A stretch of 64,000 nt of DNA, taken from positions 124,001-188,000 of the forward strand of contig CAWCWN010000005.1 of NCBI GenBank assembly GCA_963799245.1, read 5' to 3'. Under the pieces are notes generated by a model, which saw nothing but the letters and a program-made list of their open reading frames with translations, ran no database searches and had not been told where the DNA came from. Both the position numbers and the translations under genes were made by a program. This stretch comes from CAWCWN01 sp963799245 (lineage in GTDB: Bacteria; Chloroflexota; Ktedonobacteria; Ktedonobacterales; Ktedonobacteraceae). Shown here in pieces: positions 52,390 to 62,160 of the stretch. Numbering within the stretch: the stretch's first letter is position 1; every line of letters starts with the position of its first letter.

Positions 52390-52470
52390 AATAGTGTGAA
52401 TATTATGCAAAAGAAGCATACTTCATTGGCATAAACCTAAGTACCGCACTTCCGCAAAGAGAAGACTACC

Positions 52471-53584
52471 ATGATCCAGACGAAAAGAGAAACTCAAAAA
52501 GGTATGGGCGGCCATACATTCCTCAGGCCGCTGCTCGGCATGCCTGTTTTTTATAAAGTGTTGTTTGCCAATAGCCTGATCATTTTCATCGGCGCCACGG
52601 GCGGTACCTGGCTGGCCTCTAACCTGCATAACAGCCACCAGGCCCTGGCGAATACGGCCTCGCTGATCATTTTTGTCATTGTGGGATGGCTCGTCAGCAT
52701 TGCCCTCAATTTTGTCGTCCTGCAGGTGGCTTTCCGTCCGCTGAAGGACCTGGGTAAAGTGATGTACCGCGTGCAGGCGGGCGACCGCTCAATACGCGCG
52801 CCCCTCACAGGCGTTGACCCGGAGGCCGACCAGCTGGCGCGGACGTTTAATATGATGCTTGAAGCAATTGATGACGCCACGCGTCTGCGAGCGAACCAGA
52901 TCATCAACGCACAGGAGCAGGAGCGCAAGCGCATCGCGCGTGAGCTACACGATGAGACAAGCCAGGTGCTGACCTCACTGCTCATCAGCCTGGCAATACT
53001 CGAGGAATCGATCACCAACCGTGAGGCCCGCGACCGCATCGCTGATACACGTAAATTGGCCCACCAGACGCTGCGCGCTATTCGTAGCCTCAGCATCGAT
53101 CTGCGGCCGAGCGCGCTCGATGACCTTGGTTTATTGCCCGCGCTGCGCTGGTACGTGAAAGAATATCAACAAAAATGTTCGATCGCCGTCGGATTTAACG
53201 CCGCGGGCTTTAAAAGGCGCCTACCGGCCGAAATGGAGACGGCGCTGTATCGCATTGTACAGGAATCTTTAACGAATACCGCGCGCCATGCCAACGCGCA
53301 TATGGTTACAATCACGATGAAAGAAGACAGCGAAGCAGTCTATGCAACTATTGTCGATGATGGCATCGGCTTCGATGTAGACTTTACTCCTGAAATCCCC
53401 CGACCAGGATAGAGGGCTGGGACTGGCAGGCATGAATGAGCGCGCACTCTTACTCGATGGCACGCTGCAAATCCACTCAAGTCCAGGACACGGAACGAAA
53501 ATTGAAATTCGCATACCGCTGCCTGCACTCGAGACCGCATTAGAAGCAGTCGATCTCCGCTCACCGACTTCCTCCGCTGTATAG
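52471..53584 (+). CDS. NarL-type sensor histidine kinase (frameshift near the C-terminus)
   Basis: Two membrane helices (about 28-50 and 63-85), a HAMP-like segment, the HisKA_3 box 'RIARELHDETSQVLTSLLIS' with His160, and an HATPase domain with 'DDGIGFDVD'. The uninterrupted frame stops at 53412; a one-base shift near 53396-53410, next to a C run, continues with 'GLGLAGMNERALLLDGTLQI' and 'SSPGHGTKIEIRIPLP' to TAG 53584. The G2 ATP-lid box is thus split, so the kinase may be dead or the base an error. It pairs with the next gene. Confidence 0.88.
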
Positions 53585-53621
53585 CGCGCACTTACCTGCT
53601 GTAGATAGGAATGACCAGGAT

Positions 53622-54272
53622 ATGAAGATACATATCTTATTAGCTGATGACCACACTATTCTACGTGCCGGTCTGAAAATGATGTTAAATGCACAACCGG
53701 ACATGGATGTGGTCGGGGAAGCCCAGGATGGCCGGCAGGCCATCGCCGAAGCCCAGCGCCTGCAGCCCGATATCGTCCTCATGGATATTACCATGGCCGA
53801 TATGAATGGAATAGAAGCGACACGTCAGATCAAAAAATTGCTGCCAGACGTAAAAATCCTGGTTCTGACCATGCATGAAAACGATGAGTACGTCTTCCAG
53901 GCACTGCGCGCCGGAGCATCAGGTTATATGCTGAAGGAGGCGGCCGATACGGAACTGATCACTGCCCTGCATGTAATCCAGAGTGGACAATTCTATCTCT
54001 CCCCTTCGGCTCAATCCGTCATGGTAGGGGACTACCTGCAGCGAGTGCGCACCGGCGAGGAGAAAGATAGCTATAGCAGCTTAACCGAGCGCGAGCGCGA
54101 GATCCTCAAGCTCGTGGCCGAGGGCTACACAAACAATCAGATCGCGGAGCAGCTTGTCATCAGCCCCAAAACTGTAGATACCCATCGCACGCATGTCATG
54201 GATAAACTAAACCTCCACAGCCGCGCCGAGCTCGTAAAATATGCCATGCGGCGCGGTCTGCTGGAGGATTAG
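53622..54272 (+). CDS. NarL/FixJ-family response regulator
   Basis: 216 residues. Receiver domain with 'LLADDHTILRAGL' and phosphoacceptor Asp55 in 'IVLMDITMAD'; LuxR-type helix-turn-helix from about 150 ('LTEREREILKLVAEGYTNNQ', 'IAEQLVISPKTVDTHRTHVM'). Cognate of the kinase 37 bases upstream. Its targets may include the divergent bc operon, by position only. Confidence 0.93.
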   Translation: MKIHILLADDHTILRAGLKMMLNAQPDMDVVGEAQDGRQAIAEAQRLQPDIVLMDITMADMNGIEATRQIKKLLPDVKILVLTMHENDEYVFQALRAGASGYMLKEAADTELITALHVIQSGQFYLSPSAQSVMVGDYLQRVRTGEEKDSYSSLTEREREILKLVAEGYTNNQIAEQLVISPKTVDTHRTHVMDKLNLHSRAELVKYAMRRGLLED

Positions 54273-54308
54273 AAGAAAAGAGCAGGGATACGGGTAGCAG
54301 GGCTATTT

Positions 54309-54657
54309 TTATTCCTCGTCGTCTTCTTCAAAGCTGGTGCCGTTGCCGTTCTCTTCGGCAAAATATTCATCGCTGTAGAAGCCTACATCCTTACCAACGT
54401 ACACACTGACAAGAAAATCGTCGCGTGGCATATCGGCGGAAAGAACCAGGTCTTCGTCAATCTGCTCAATGAGCTTTGTCAGGTCGGCCTCTTCGAATTC
54501 TCGTTCTAAAATCAAGCGTGCCATGCACCGCTGTGGTCGTAAAGTGAATATCGACGGTGCCCAGGCGATTATTACTCTGTAAGCTGCTCCCCTGCATAAT
54601 GTAATAACCCTCCGAATAGGGCGTACGAAAATGCCGCTCAAAATGAATATCATCCAT
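54309..54657 (-). pseudogene. Small acidic protein, frameshifted
   Basis: From ATG 54657 the frame reads 'MDDIHFERHFRTPYSEGYYI' and 'LGTVDIHFTTTAVHGTL', then loses frame near 54518. The adjacent frame continues 'LILEREFEEADLTKLIEQID' to the acidic end at 54309. Each half is gene-like and too good for chance, so I read one protein of about 115 residues with one indel. No family recognised. Confidence 0.55.
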
Positions 54658-54794
54658 AGAAGTATATAAGCGCAGTCGACGCAATTACACCCATGGCGTG
54701 CGCGCCGCGCCCTCCTTTCTCTTCCCGACTCAAAATCGGTGTCAGATCGCCGCCTACATTATACCATACGCCGCACCCCGGCTTACAGAGCCTA

Positions 54795-56081
54795 TCACGC
54801 CAAGAACTGCAGCGATGAGCGCATCTTAGAGAATACGAGCTGGTCTGCCTGAGCAAAGACGGTCTGAGGTGCCAGAAACGTGATGGTAAATAAGCGGGAA
54901 TTATGCCCCGCCACGAGCAACTCTACGCTATAATTTGCCCCCTGTTGCTGGACGCTGCCACGTATTTGCTGCCAGGACGTTTCGGCAAAGGTCAGAGCGG
55001 GGCCCGCTTTCCGCGCGCTCAAACCCATGCGGCCGGCCTCCTGCTGCACATACTGGCCTGCGCTGCCTGCGCTGGCAGTGGCAACAGTTATGTTTACCTG
55101 GATGGTATGACTGCTATCAACAAAATGGACGGCCGCGGCTGTCCGATCATTTTGCGCCTGCCAGCTACTGGGATAGAGCAGCGACAGTCCAAGCCTCTGG
55201 TCGCTGAAAGTTTGCTGAGGTTTTGTGATAGGAGCAACAGCAAATGGCTGGTATTTGACTATCCAGGTGGCTACACCACCTCCTGCAATGAGCAATACAA
55301 GCGCGACAAGCACGAATAGCAACGGCTTACGGCTGTTCCACCGCTTTTGGGCAGCAACGGAGGGCTGGGGAAGGGGCGTTGCTTTCAGCTCCTGGTTGGT
55401 TTGAAGTGGTGGTACACCGCCAGGAGTGGATGCAAACGGTAGTGCCTCTGGCCGCTGCCACGGTCCCCCGGGCAGTTGCGAGAGTGTTTGGGGGAGCGTT
55501 TGTGGCTGGGGGGGAGAGGCCACTTGCGCCGCCAGGCGCACAGTATCCAGGCGTTCTAGCTCATCAATCCGGGTATCCTGCGCCTTGCGCTCGGGTACTG
55601 GCGTCGAATTACGCCGGACGATTATCGCGGGCGGGCCTGCTACAAGAGGACTTGTAGGTCGATCTTCAACTTCATCTTCAGGAGGAGCCGCGGCCTCAAC
55701 CTGGTCCCATATCTTTACGCGTAGTTCACGGCCAGTTGCGGCCAGGTCATGAGGAGTCACCGCAAGCGAAAAAGCCTCGCGAGGATGCGCCTGCGCTTCG
55801 TCTGAGCCGTGATTGGGAGCGTCAGCTCCGAGCCTGGCGATCCAGGAGGGCGGCCCATCTTTAGGAGTTGAACGCGGCGGCGCGCCGTTCACATCAGCGT
55901 CGGCCGACGTAGAATCCTCGTTTTGGCGCCTGGCGAGGGGAGCAACTGCTTCACTCTTGCGAACAACAGGGAATGCGGAGGCGGGACTAAAGGGATGCGA
56001 AGGAACGAGAGTTCCACAAATTTTACAATAACGAGCATCGTCTTGTAGTTCTGCCCCACAATGTGTACAAAGTGTCGCCAC
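54795..56081 (-). CDS. Zinc-ribbon, membrane-anchored protein with PsbP-like outer domain
   Basis: 428 residues. Zinc ribbon at the N-terminus (CTHCG, CKICG), a long low-complexity linker, one membrane helix ('LLFVLVALVLLIAGGGVATW', about 250-272) and a C-terminal domain from about 290 ('DQRLGLSLLYPSSWQAQNDR') of PsbP/DUF1795-like type. Architecture parallels the LamG-type protein at 31.9-33.2 kb. Function unknown. Confidence 0.7.
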   Translation of the reverse strand: MATLCTHCGAELQDDARYCKICGTLVPSHPFSPASAFPVVRKSEAVAPLARRQNEDSTSADADVNGAPPRSTPKDGPPSWIARLGADAPNHGSDEAQAHPREAFSLAVTPHDLAATGRELRVKIWDQVEAAAPPEDEVEDRPTSPLVAGPPAIIVRRNSTPVPERKAQDTRIDELERLDTVRLAAQVASPPQPQTLPQTLSQLPGGPWQRPEALPFASTPGGVPPLQTNQELKATPLPQPSVAAQKRWNSRKPLLFVLVALVLLIAGGGVATWIVKYQPFAVAPITKPQQTFSDQRLGLSLLYPSSWQAQNDRTAAAVHFVDSSHTIQVNITVATASAGSAGQYVQQEAGRMGLSARKAGPALTFAETSWQQIRGSVQQQGANYSVELLVAGHNSRLFTITFLAPQTVFAQADQLVFSKMRSSLQFLA

Positions 56082-56230
56082 AAGAGCCCTCCTACACGTA
56101 GCTGGTCACATCTCTGTCATGATTTTAACGGTATCCTATACACCAGCATCAGTCAAGTTAAGAGAGACATTATAGTACTATAGCTAAGCTCACACTATTT
56201 TAGATACTCTTGAGGAGTGCTGAAACCCTG

Positions 56231-57466
56231 CTACTTCAGGGTGAGCAGGCCCTCGCGCTCGGCGGCAGTCTCCAGGACATGCTGATTTTTGACGATCTCA
56301 ACCAGTTTTTTCCGCCCTTTCGGGCTCCCGATCATGAGTACGCCAACCAGCTTGTTGTCACGGAAGAACAGCTTGCGATAATTCTCATTGCCCTTCTCGC
56401 CTGCTTCACGCAAGGACAGGCTCGTGAGCTCTGGATTATGCGACTCCGCCGTTCCGACGACGGCGATATTCACGTCAAAGAGGGGGCTGGTGTAGGTCGG
56501 TATATCCACATACGCTTCATGCCCACCGGCCATATTGATGGCGACGATACGCCCATGAGCCATAGCGTTATCCCATGTGCCCATTGTGTGATGCTTAGAA
56601 ATGGTAGAGTCAAAGAACTCGGCGACATCGCCAGCCGCGTACACATGTGGAACATTTGTCTCAAGATATTCATTCACCACGACACCCTGGCGCATCCCCA
56701 CAGGCGTGTTCGCCAGTATGCTCGTATTCAGGGTGATACCCAGGCCCACGCCGATCACATCAGCCTGAATGGTGCGCCCCTGTTTGGTTTTCACGTAGCC
56801 TGGCACGCCATTATTCGGCACGACCGCCTCGATCTCATCGCCATGGATCACCTCAACGCCGAATTTCCTGGCGATGGCATCAACGACCTCGCCACCATCG
56901 GGATCCAGAGCGCTGCGCAGCCAGAAGGGACCACGCATCATCCAGGTCGTGTCAAGCTTACGCATAGCAAAGCCGTCACATAATTCATATGAAATAAAAC
57001 TCCCACCATAGGCCAGGGCGGTACGCGCTTCGAGCATACGCGCAATGATGGTCTTCGTATCATCAAGCGTGACAAAGTTGTAGATATGCCTGGTATTTTC
57101 TGCCCCTGGCACACGCAGGGGATTGGCCCATCCCCCCGTTGCAATCAGCAGGGCGTCATAGGGGAAACGTTGACCGTCATCGGTCATAACCACCTGCTCC
57201 TCCGTAGAGACAGCGCTTACAAGCGTCTCTGTGACCAGCTGTATATTTCTCTGTTCATGCCACGCGAAATCATGAATCATGACCTTGGACTCAATAATGA
57301 CTCCCTGCAGAAAGCGGGGTAGTGAGACGCGATTATAGAGGGGATAGGGCTCATTGGTCAGAAGATGTATGCTACAATTGGGATTGTACTTGCGCAGGGT
57401 TTCGGCGGCAGAGGTTCCTGCGACTCCATTGCCTATAATGACATATCGTTTCTCGTGCGTTGTCAC
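56231..57466 (-). CDS. FAD/NAD(P)-dependent oxidoreductase (nitrite-reductase/rubredoxin-reductase type)
   Basis: 411 residues, GTG start with AAGGAG upstream. Two dinucleotide folds: FAD site 'YVIIGNGVAGTSAAETLRKY', 'ALLIATGGWANPL', and the second site with 'YAAGDVAEFFD' closing FAD binding. The usual NAD-site GxGxxG reads 'ALAYGGSFISYELCD', weaker than typical, so NADH use should be tested. The electron acceptor is not encoded nearby. Confidence 0.85.
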   Translation of the reverse strand: MTTHEKRYVIIGNGVAGTSAAETLRKYNPNCSIHLLTNEPYPLYNRVSLPRFLQGVIIESKVMIHDFAWHEQRNIQLVTETLVSAVSTEEQVVMTDDGQRFPYDALLIATGGWANPLRVPGAENTRHIYNFVTLDDTKTIIARMLEARTALAYGGSFISYELCDGFAMRKLDTTWMMRGPFWLRSALDPDGGEVVDAIARKFGVEVIHGDEIEAVVPNNGVPGYVKTKQGRTIQADVIGVGLGITLNTSILANTPVGMRQGVVVNEYLETNVPHVYAAGDVAEFFDSTISKHHTMGTWDNAMAHGRIVAINMAGGHEAYVDIPTYTSPLFDVNIAVVGTAESHNPELTSLSLREAGEKGNENYRKLFFRDNKLVGVLMIGSPKGRKKLVEIVKNQHVLETAAEREGLLTLK

Positions 57467-57694
57467 GTAATTTCTCCTTGCTTACCTTGACAGATATTCT
57501 AAGCTGGACAGAATGCTGAATACGAGGGGATTTTAGCATAGTTTTAAGCATAAGGCTAGAGTTAAGCCAGGCCGCCTTTTAACGCCAGCGCCGGCGGTAG
57601 TGGCCCGCTCAGGCCGCGCTTGTCGCTGGTATTTTAAGTCGCTATGACCTCACAATCTGCTAATGAAGTGTATCAACCAGGTTATCTGGCGCTT

Positions 57695-59254
57695 TTATAT
57701 GCTGGGGGGCAGAGCATAGATTTTTTCGAACTTTGCCGTCAGATAGCGGGTGAAGTAGTTCGGATCGGGCGCCTCGCCGGTGATGCGCCTGATCAGCTCG
57801 TCGGGCATATAGATTGCGCCGAAGGCGTACATCTGCCGCTGCAACCAGCGCAGGATGAAACCCGTATCTCCAGAGGCCAGACGAGCCTCAAAATCCGGGA
57901 AGGCGCGCCGCAGCGTGAAATAGATCTGCGCGCCGTAGAGATTACCCAGGGTATAGCTGGGGAAGTAGCCAAAGCCGCTTGTCCAGTGTACATCTTGCAG
58001 GACACCCTCGGCATCGGTCGGCGGCTCAACGCCCAGATACTCGCGATAGCGCGCGTTCCAGAGCGAAGGCAGCGACTCAATGGCCACATCGCCGTTGACC
58101 AGCGCTTTCTCCAGCTCGAAACGCACCATAATATGCAGGTTATAGGTGACCTCGTCGGCTTCAATGCGTATCAGGCTCGGCTGGACCTTATTCAAGGCGC
58201 GGGCAAAGGCAGCGGCATTCACATGGGCAAAGTGCCCGGGGAACAGTTCCTGCACGGTCGCAAATTGACCCTGCCAGTACGCTTCGGAGCGCGCAATCGC
58301 GTTCTCCCACAGGCGAGATTGTGATTCGTGCGCGCCCATCGAGGCTCCGCCGGCAAGGGGAGTGCGGGCAAGCTGCGGCGAACTTCCCTGCTCATAGAGG
58401 GCATGCCCACCCTCGTGAATGTCCGCCATCAGCGACTCCTGAATGAAGCGTTTATTTATACGCGTTGTCAGGCGCACATCAAAGGGGCTGCCAAAGCTGG
58501 ACGTAAAGGGATGGGGCGATACGGTAATCTGGCCGCGTTTAAAGTCATATCCCATAGCTTTGAGGATATGCTCGCCCAGGGTTATCTGCAGATCTGCCGC
58601 AAAGTCTCCCTCCAGGCAAGAGGCGTCTACAATGGCACCGCTGGATTCGATGCGCTGCAGAAGAGTCCTGCTGACCTCGCGTAGCGGGGTAAATAAGGCC
58701 TCGAGCTTGCGCGCCGTCATGCCGGGTTCGTACTCATCGAGCAGTGCGTCGTAACGCGTCTCGCCAAAGCCTAACCTGTCAGCCACTTCACGCTGGATCG
58801 CCACCGTACGAGCGAGCCAGGGCGCGAAACTGGCGAAATCATTGTTTTCCCTGGCGCGGCGCCAGGCGCTGAAACTGGCGGCCTGCACCCGCGCCATCTC
58901 TTCGACAAGCTTGCGCGGCAACTTCGTCGAGCGGTCGTAACTACGGCGCGCCTGGCGAAGCAGGCCGCGGTCGGCATCGGAATAGACAGGCTGCCGGACA
59001 GGCTCTTCCAGTTCGTCCAGCAATTGTCCCAAACGCGGGGATGTCCAGCGCTCATGCAGCACAGCCTGCAGCGTTGCCATCTGGAAGCCGCGCGCCTCCT
59101 CGGCCCCCTCAGGCATAGCCGTATTCTGGTCCCAATCTGCCAGGCTCCCCAGGGCAGACAGGTCGGCGATCTCATGCATCATATTCAGCAACTCGCTGAT
59201 ACGTTTATCACTGCGCGTGAATTCCGCTACAGTCGGACTATCTTGTTCTGACAT
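57695..59254 (-). CDS. Thermostable carboxypeptidase, M32 family
   Basis: 519 residues. The zinc motif HEGGH lies in 'MADIHEGGHALYEQG' and the third ligand in 'HESQSRLWENAIARS', with 'HVNAAAFARALNKVQPSLIR' downstream. M32 enzymes are cytosolic metallo-carboxypeptidases of broad specificity. Complete, with a clear start. Confidence 0.94.
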   Translation of the reverse strand: MSEQDSPTVAEFTRSDKRISELLNMMHEIADLSALGSLADWDQNTAMPEGAEEARGFQMATLQAVLHERWTSPRLGQLLDELEEPVRQPVYSDADRGLLRQARRSYDRSTKLPRKLVEEMARVQAASFSAWRRARENNDFASFAPWLARTVAIQREVADRLGFGETRYDALLDEYEPGMTARKLEALFTPLREVSRTLLQRIESSGAIVDASCLEGDFAADLQITLGEHILKAMGYDFKRGQITVSPHPFTSSFGSPFDVRLTTRINKRFIQESLMADIHEGGHALYEQGSSPQLARTPLAGGASMGAHESQSRLWENAIARSEAYWQGQFATVQELFPGHFAHVNAAAFARALNKVQPSLIRIEADEVTYNLHIMVRFELEKALVNGDVAIESLPSLWNARYREYLGVEPPTDAEGVLQDVHWTSGFGYFPSYTLGNLYGAQIYFTLRRAFPDFEARLASGDTGFILRWLQRQMYAFGAIYMPDELIRRITGEAPDPNYFTRYLTAKFEKIYALPPSI

Positions 59255-59435
59255 GGCTTCGTCCCTCAGTCTCTTTCCTTCTGATATCCATCATCGTTTC
59301 AACGCAAGGAATTGTGAACTCAAATAGTATCACCTGGCGACGCAAAGTGGGCAGGCGACATATCTCAATAGTATACCTGCTACGCTCTTTTTTTGTACCC
59401 TGTGTTGTGAGGAAGAGCGGGCATCCTGCTCTTCC

Positions 59436-60941
59436 TCACAACACATCTCTTTCATGCGCGGGGCGCAGAGCCGCCACGACTGCCGCTATCAGGCTCAACA
59501 CAAAAGAGAAAAAGAAGGCGAAGTGCAGGCCCGCCAGAAAGGGCGGGATTGCTGACGCGAAATGCCCCATACCTCCACCGCTGATGAACACCCGCTGAAT
59601 GGCAGCAAAAGGTAACTTGCTGAGAGCCAGCGGAAAGACGATCGCGATACTGAGCATCTGTCCGGTATTGTTCAGCATACTTAGAATGCCTGACGCGGCC
59701 CCCCTGCTATGCGGCTCGACCGAGCTCATAATCGCGTTCGTATTTGGCGAGATGAACAGGCCCGAACCGCCACCCATCAAGGCCATGTAGAGCGCCAGAA
59801 GCCAGTAAGGAGTAAACTGGTTGATGGTCGTTAAGCCAAACAACGCAATCGCTGAGATGAGTAAGCCGATAGGCGCAAGCAGGCGCGACCCCAGACGGTC
59901 CGAGAGCCGTCCGCTTATGGGCCCGACAAGCATAAATGCCGCGCCGAAAGGCGCGAGTAACAGGCCCGCCGTAAGCGGATCTTTGCCATATGGGCCCTGT
60001 AAAAAGAAGATGAGCAAAAACAGCACCGCCCCACGGGCGATCCCGTTGAGCAGGCCACTCAAGTTCGCCAGTGTAAACAGGCGGCTGCGGAAGAGGCGTA
60101 ACTGAATCAACGGCTCCTTGATGCGAGGCTCGATAAACGCGAACAGGAGCAGCCCCACGATCCCGATGGCAAGGATGGCATAAATCTCTGCGGCGGGCAG
60201 AATGGGAAAGGCAAGCATACTCAACGCCAGCAGCAGTCCCGCAAGGCCAAGGGTGAGTGTAATACTGCCGATCCAGTCGATATGCTGGCGCTGCATCGGG
60301 CGCACCGGTTCGCGCAGGCGCCAGATTCCCCACAGCGCGCCAAAGATACCGAGGGGGACATTGAAGAGAAAGACCCAGCGCCAGGACACCTCTGTGAGCA
60401 GGCCGCCAATAATCGGGCCGACCAGGAAGCCCGCGGCACCGGCGATCTGGTTGACGCCCAGACCGAGGCCTACCTGACCTTTCTTAAAGGCATCGGTCAC
60501 TATCACGGTGCTATTCGTGACGAGCAGCGCCGCCCCCACTCCCTGAATTATGCGTCCCAAGACGAGATCTGCGCCATGAAATTGTGGCTGCGCCAGGCCC
60601 GCCACCAGTGAGCCAAGCGTAAATATAAGAAAGCCCGCGTTGTAAAGGCGTTTACGACCCCACATGTCGGCCAGGCGCCCGATTATCGGCGTCAGCACCG
60701 TCAGGACAAGCAGGTAGCCAAGGAGCACCCACATGATCGTAAAAAATGTGGTATGGAGCTCCGCCAGGATATTCGGCAAAGCGATCAGCAGGGCCGAGCC
60801 CTGGATGGATGCAAGCAGGGCACCGACAGTAGTAACCGAGAGCGCCGTCCACTGATAACCATCGCGCTGCTCTACCCCAGGCTGATCCTGGTCTGGTTTC
60901 CTGTCAACAGGTGCATTAGAAGAAGATTTAGAAGATTGCAT
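59436..60941 (-). CDS. MFS multidrug exporter, DHA2 family
   Basis: 501 residues with about 14 hydrophobic helices. Motif A is 'GRLADMWGRKRLYNAGFLIF', motif C is in 'GPIIGGLLTEVSWRWVFLFN'. ATG 60941 preceded by GGGAAAG; an upstream in-frame start is at 60962. It probably exports drugs by proton antiport. A short dyad (ACAATACA/TGTATTGT) lies 170 bases upstream. Confidence 0.9.
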   Translation of the reverse strand: MQSSKSSSNAPVDRKPDQDQPGVEQRDGYQWTALSVTTVGALLASIQGSALLIALPNILAELHTTFFTIMWVLLGYLLVLTVLTPIIGRLADMWGRKRLYNAGFLIFTLGSLVAGLAQPQFHGADLVLGRIIQGVGAALLVTNSTVIVTDAFKKGQVGLGLGVNQIAGAAGFLVGPIIGGLLTEVSWRWVFLFNVPLGIFGALWGIWRLREPVRPMQRQHIDWIGSITLTLGLAGLLLALSMLAFPILPAAEIYAILAIGIVGLLLFAFIEPRIKEPLIQLRLFRSRLFTLANLSGLLNGIARGAVLFLLIFFLQGPYGKDPLTAGLLLAPFGAAFMLVGPISGRLSDRLGSRLLAPIGLLISAIALFGLTTINQFTPYWLLALYMALMGGGSGLFISPNTNAIMSSVEPHSRGAASGILSMLNNTGQMLSIAIVFPLALSKLPFAAIQRVFISGGGMGHFASAIPPFLAGLHFAFFFSFVLSLIAAVVAALRPAHERDVL

Positions 60942-61113
60942 ACGTATCTTTCCCAGGAACACTTCGCTTCTAGCGCAAGACGAATATATGATGCTATTAC
61001 GATACTCATCGCCTCATGGTTACAGCTTGCTGGCGTATTCCTCGGCCTCGATCAGGTGATAAATGCGCCGTGTTGAGGGTGTTTGTGTCAAGTGGCTTAT
61101 CCTTTCGCACTTC

Positions 61114-61145
61114 ACAATACAATTACTTCGTTGCTTCTGTATTGT
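61114..61145. promoter_or_regulatory. Dyad ACAATACA-N16-TGTATTGT
   Basis: Perfect 8-base arms 16 bases apart, between ispD and the MFS gene. Could be an operator for the exporter gene or a hairpin in the ispD trailer. No regulator gene is adjacent. Confidence 0.35.
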
Positions 61146-61215
61146 AAGCATGTAGCGCGCCGCCTGGCAAGGGTTGCGTATTCTGTCCAGGCAGACCGCC
61201 GTGCTCGCCACCTTT

Positions 61216-61950
61216 TCAGGGGAGGGCACTGGCCATCAATCTTTCGGCAAGCAGCAGGTCATGAGATGTGGTAATTTTCAGGTTGTTCATGTCACCTGCT
61301 ACAATCGCGATGTGCCCCCCGCTGAGTTCAACCGCGGCGGCTGTATCGGTGCCATAAAATGAGCTGCGCTGCGCTTGATCGTACGCCTTGAGCAATACAT
61401 AGGCCTGAAAGGCCTGGGGTGTTTGGGCTTTCCAGGCTGCTTCTCCCTCAAATCCTCTCTGGACTTCATTCTGGCCTTCCACCTGCACTAACCGTTCTTC
61501 TGCCTGCAGTGGGGTGGCCAGAATAGCCCCTCCTACCTCTCGCGCTTTCATAATCAGGCGCTCCACCTTCTCCACGGCAATAAATGGACGCGCCCCGTCA
61601 TGGATAAGGATGATTTCTACCCTCCCATCTTCGATATCCGCACGCAGTGCATCGAGAGCGCATTGTTCTGAGGCATGCCTGCTCGCACCGCCGCGAATAA
61701 CCCGGCGCACTTTGTTGCAGCCGGCCTGCAAGGCGAGCTGCAACAGCTGTTCCTCTTCGCCGACCGCGGCGACCAGGATGACCTCGTCTACCGAGGGGCA
61801 GCGTTCAAAGCTTTCAAGAGCATAGAGAATGATGGGCTTACCATGCAGCGGCAACAAGATTTTGTTGATCTGCCGTCCCATGCGTGTTCCCTGGCCGGCC
61901 CCTAACACTACCGCCACCACTCGTTGTTCAGAAGCTTCCAGTTGAGACAT
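61216..61950 (-). CDS. ispD: 2-C-methyl-D-erythritol 4-phosphate cytidylyltransferase IspD
   Basis: 244 residues. CTP-binding 'VVLGAGQGTRMGRQINKILL', 'ILIHDGARPFI' and 'AWKAQTPQAFQAYVLLKAYD' are all typical. Catalyses the third step of the MEP isoprenoid pathway. Single gene, no ispF fusion. Confidence 0.94.
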   Translation of the reverse strand: MSQLEASEQRVVAVVLGAGQGTRMGRQINKILLPLHGKPIILYALESFERCPSVDEVILVAAVGEEEQLLQLALQAGCNKVRRVIRGGASRHASEQCALDALRADIEDGRVEIILIHDGARPFIAVEKVERLIMKAREVGGAILATPLQAEERLVQVEGQNEVQRGFEGEAAWKAQTPQAFQAYVLLKAYDQAQRSSFYGTDTAAAVELSGGHIAIVAGDMNNLKITTSHDLLLAERLMASALP

Positions 61951-62160
61951 GTTCCACCCTTGAACGCTTGCGATCTTAGCGCAAGTATATCACCAAAAAA
62001 ATACCTCCGCAGCTTTCAATGCTGGAGCAGCGAAGCGCTTTTGTGATGTTCGCCGATGCATGCAAAATCAACCAGCCTGGCGCTTGCTTTTTCATGGCGG
62101 TCTTGTGGTAGCATATACCCATGCTTCCAGTCAAAATTTAGGGAAAAGGATAATAGCGCG

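Larger units (their letters stand above)
52002..52470. other. Divergent intergenic region of bc operon and two-component system
   Basis: About 470 bases. It holds a perfect palindrome ATCAGGTG-CT-CACCTGAT (52285-52302) followed by TTTTTCT, a third CACCTGAT half-site at 52317-52324, and the promoter of the kinase gene at 52360-52389. No gene is supported; a minus-strand frame at 52092-52340 has no binding site. Confidence 0.55.
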
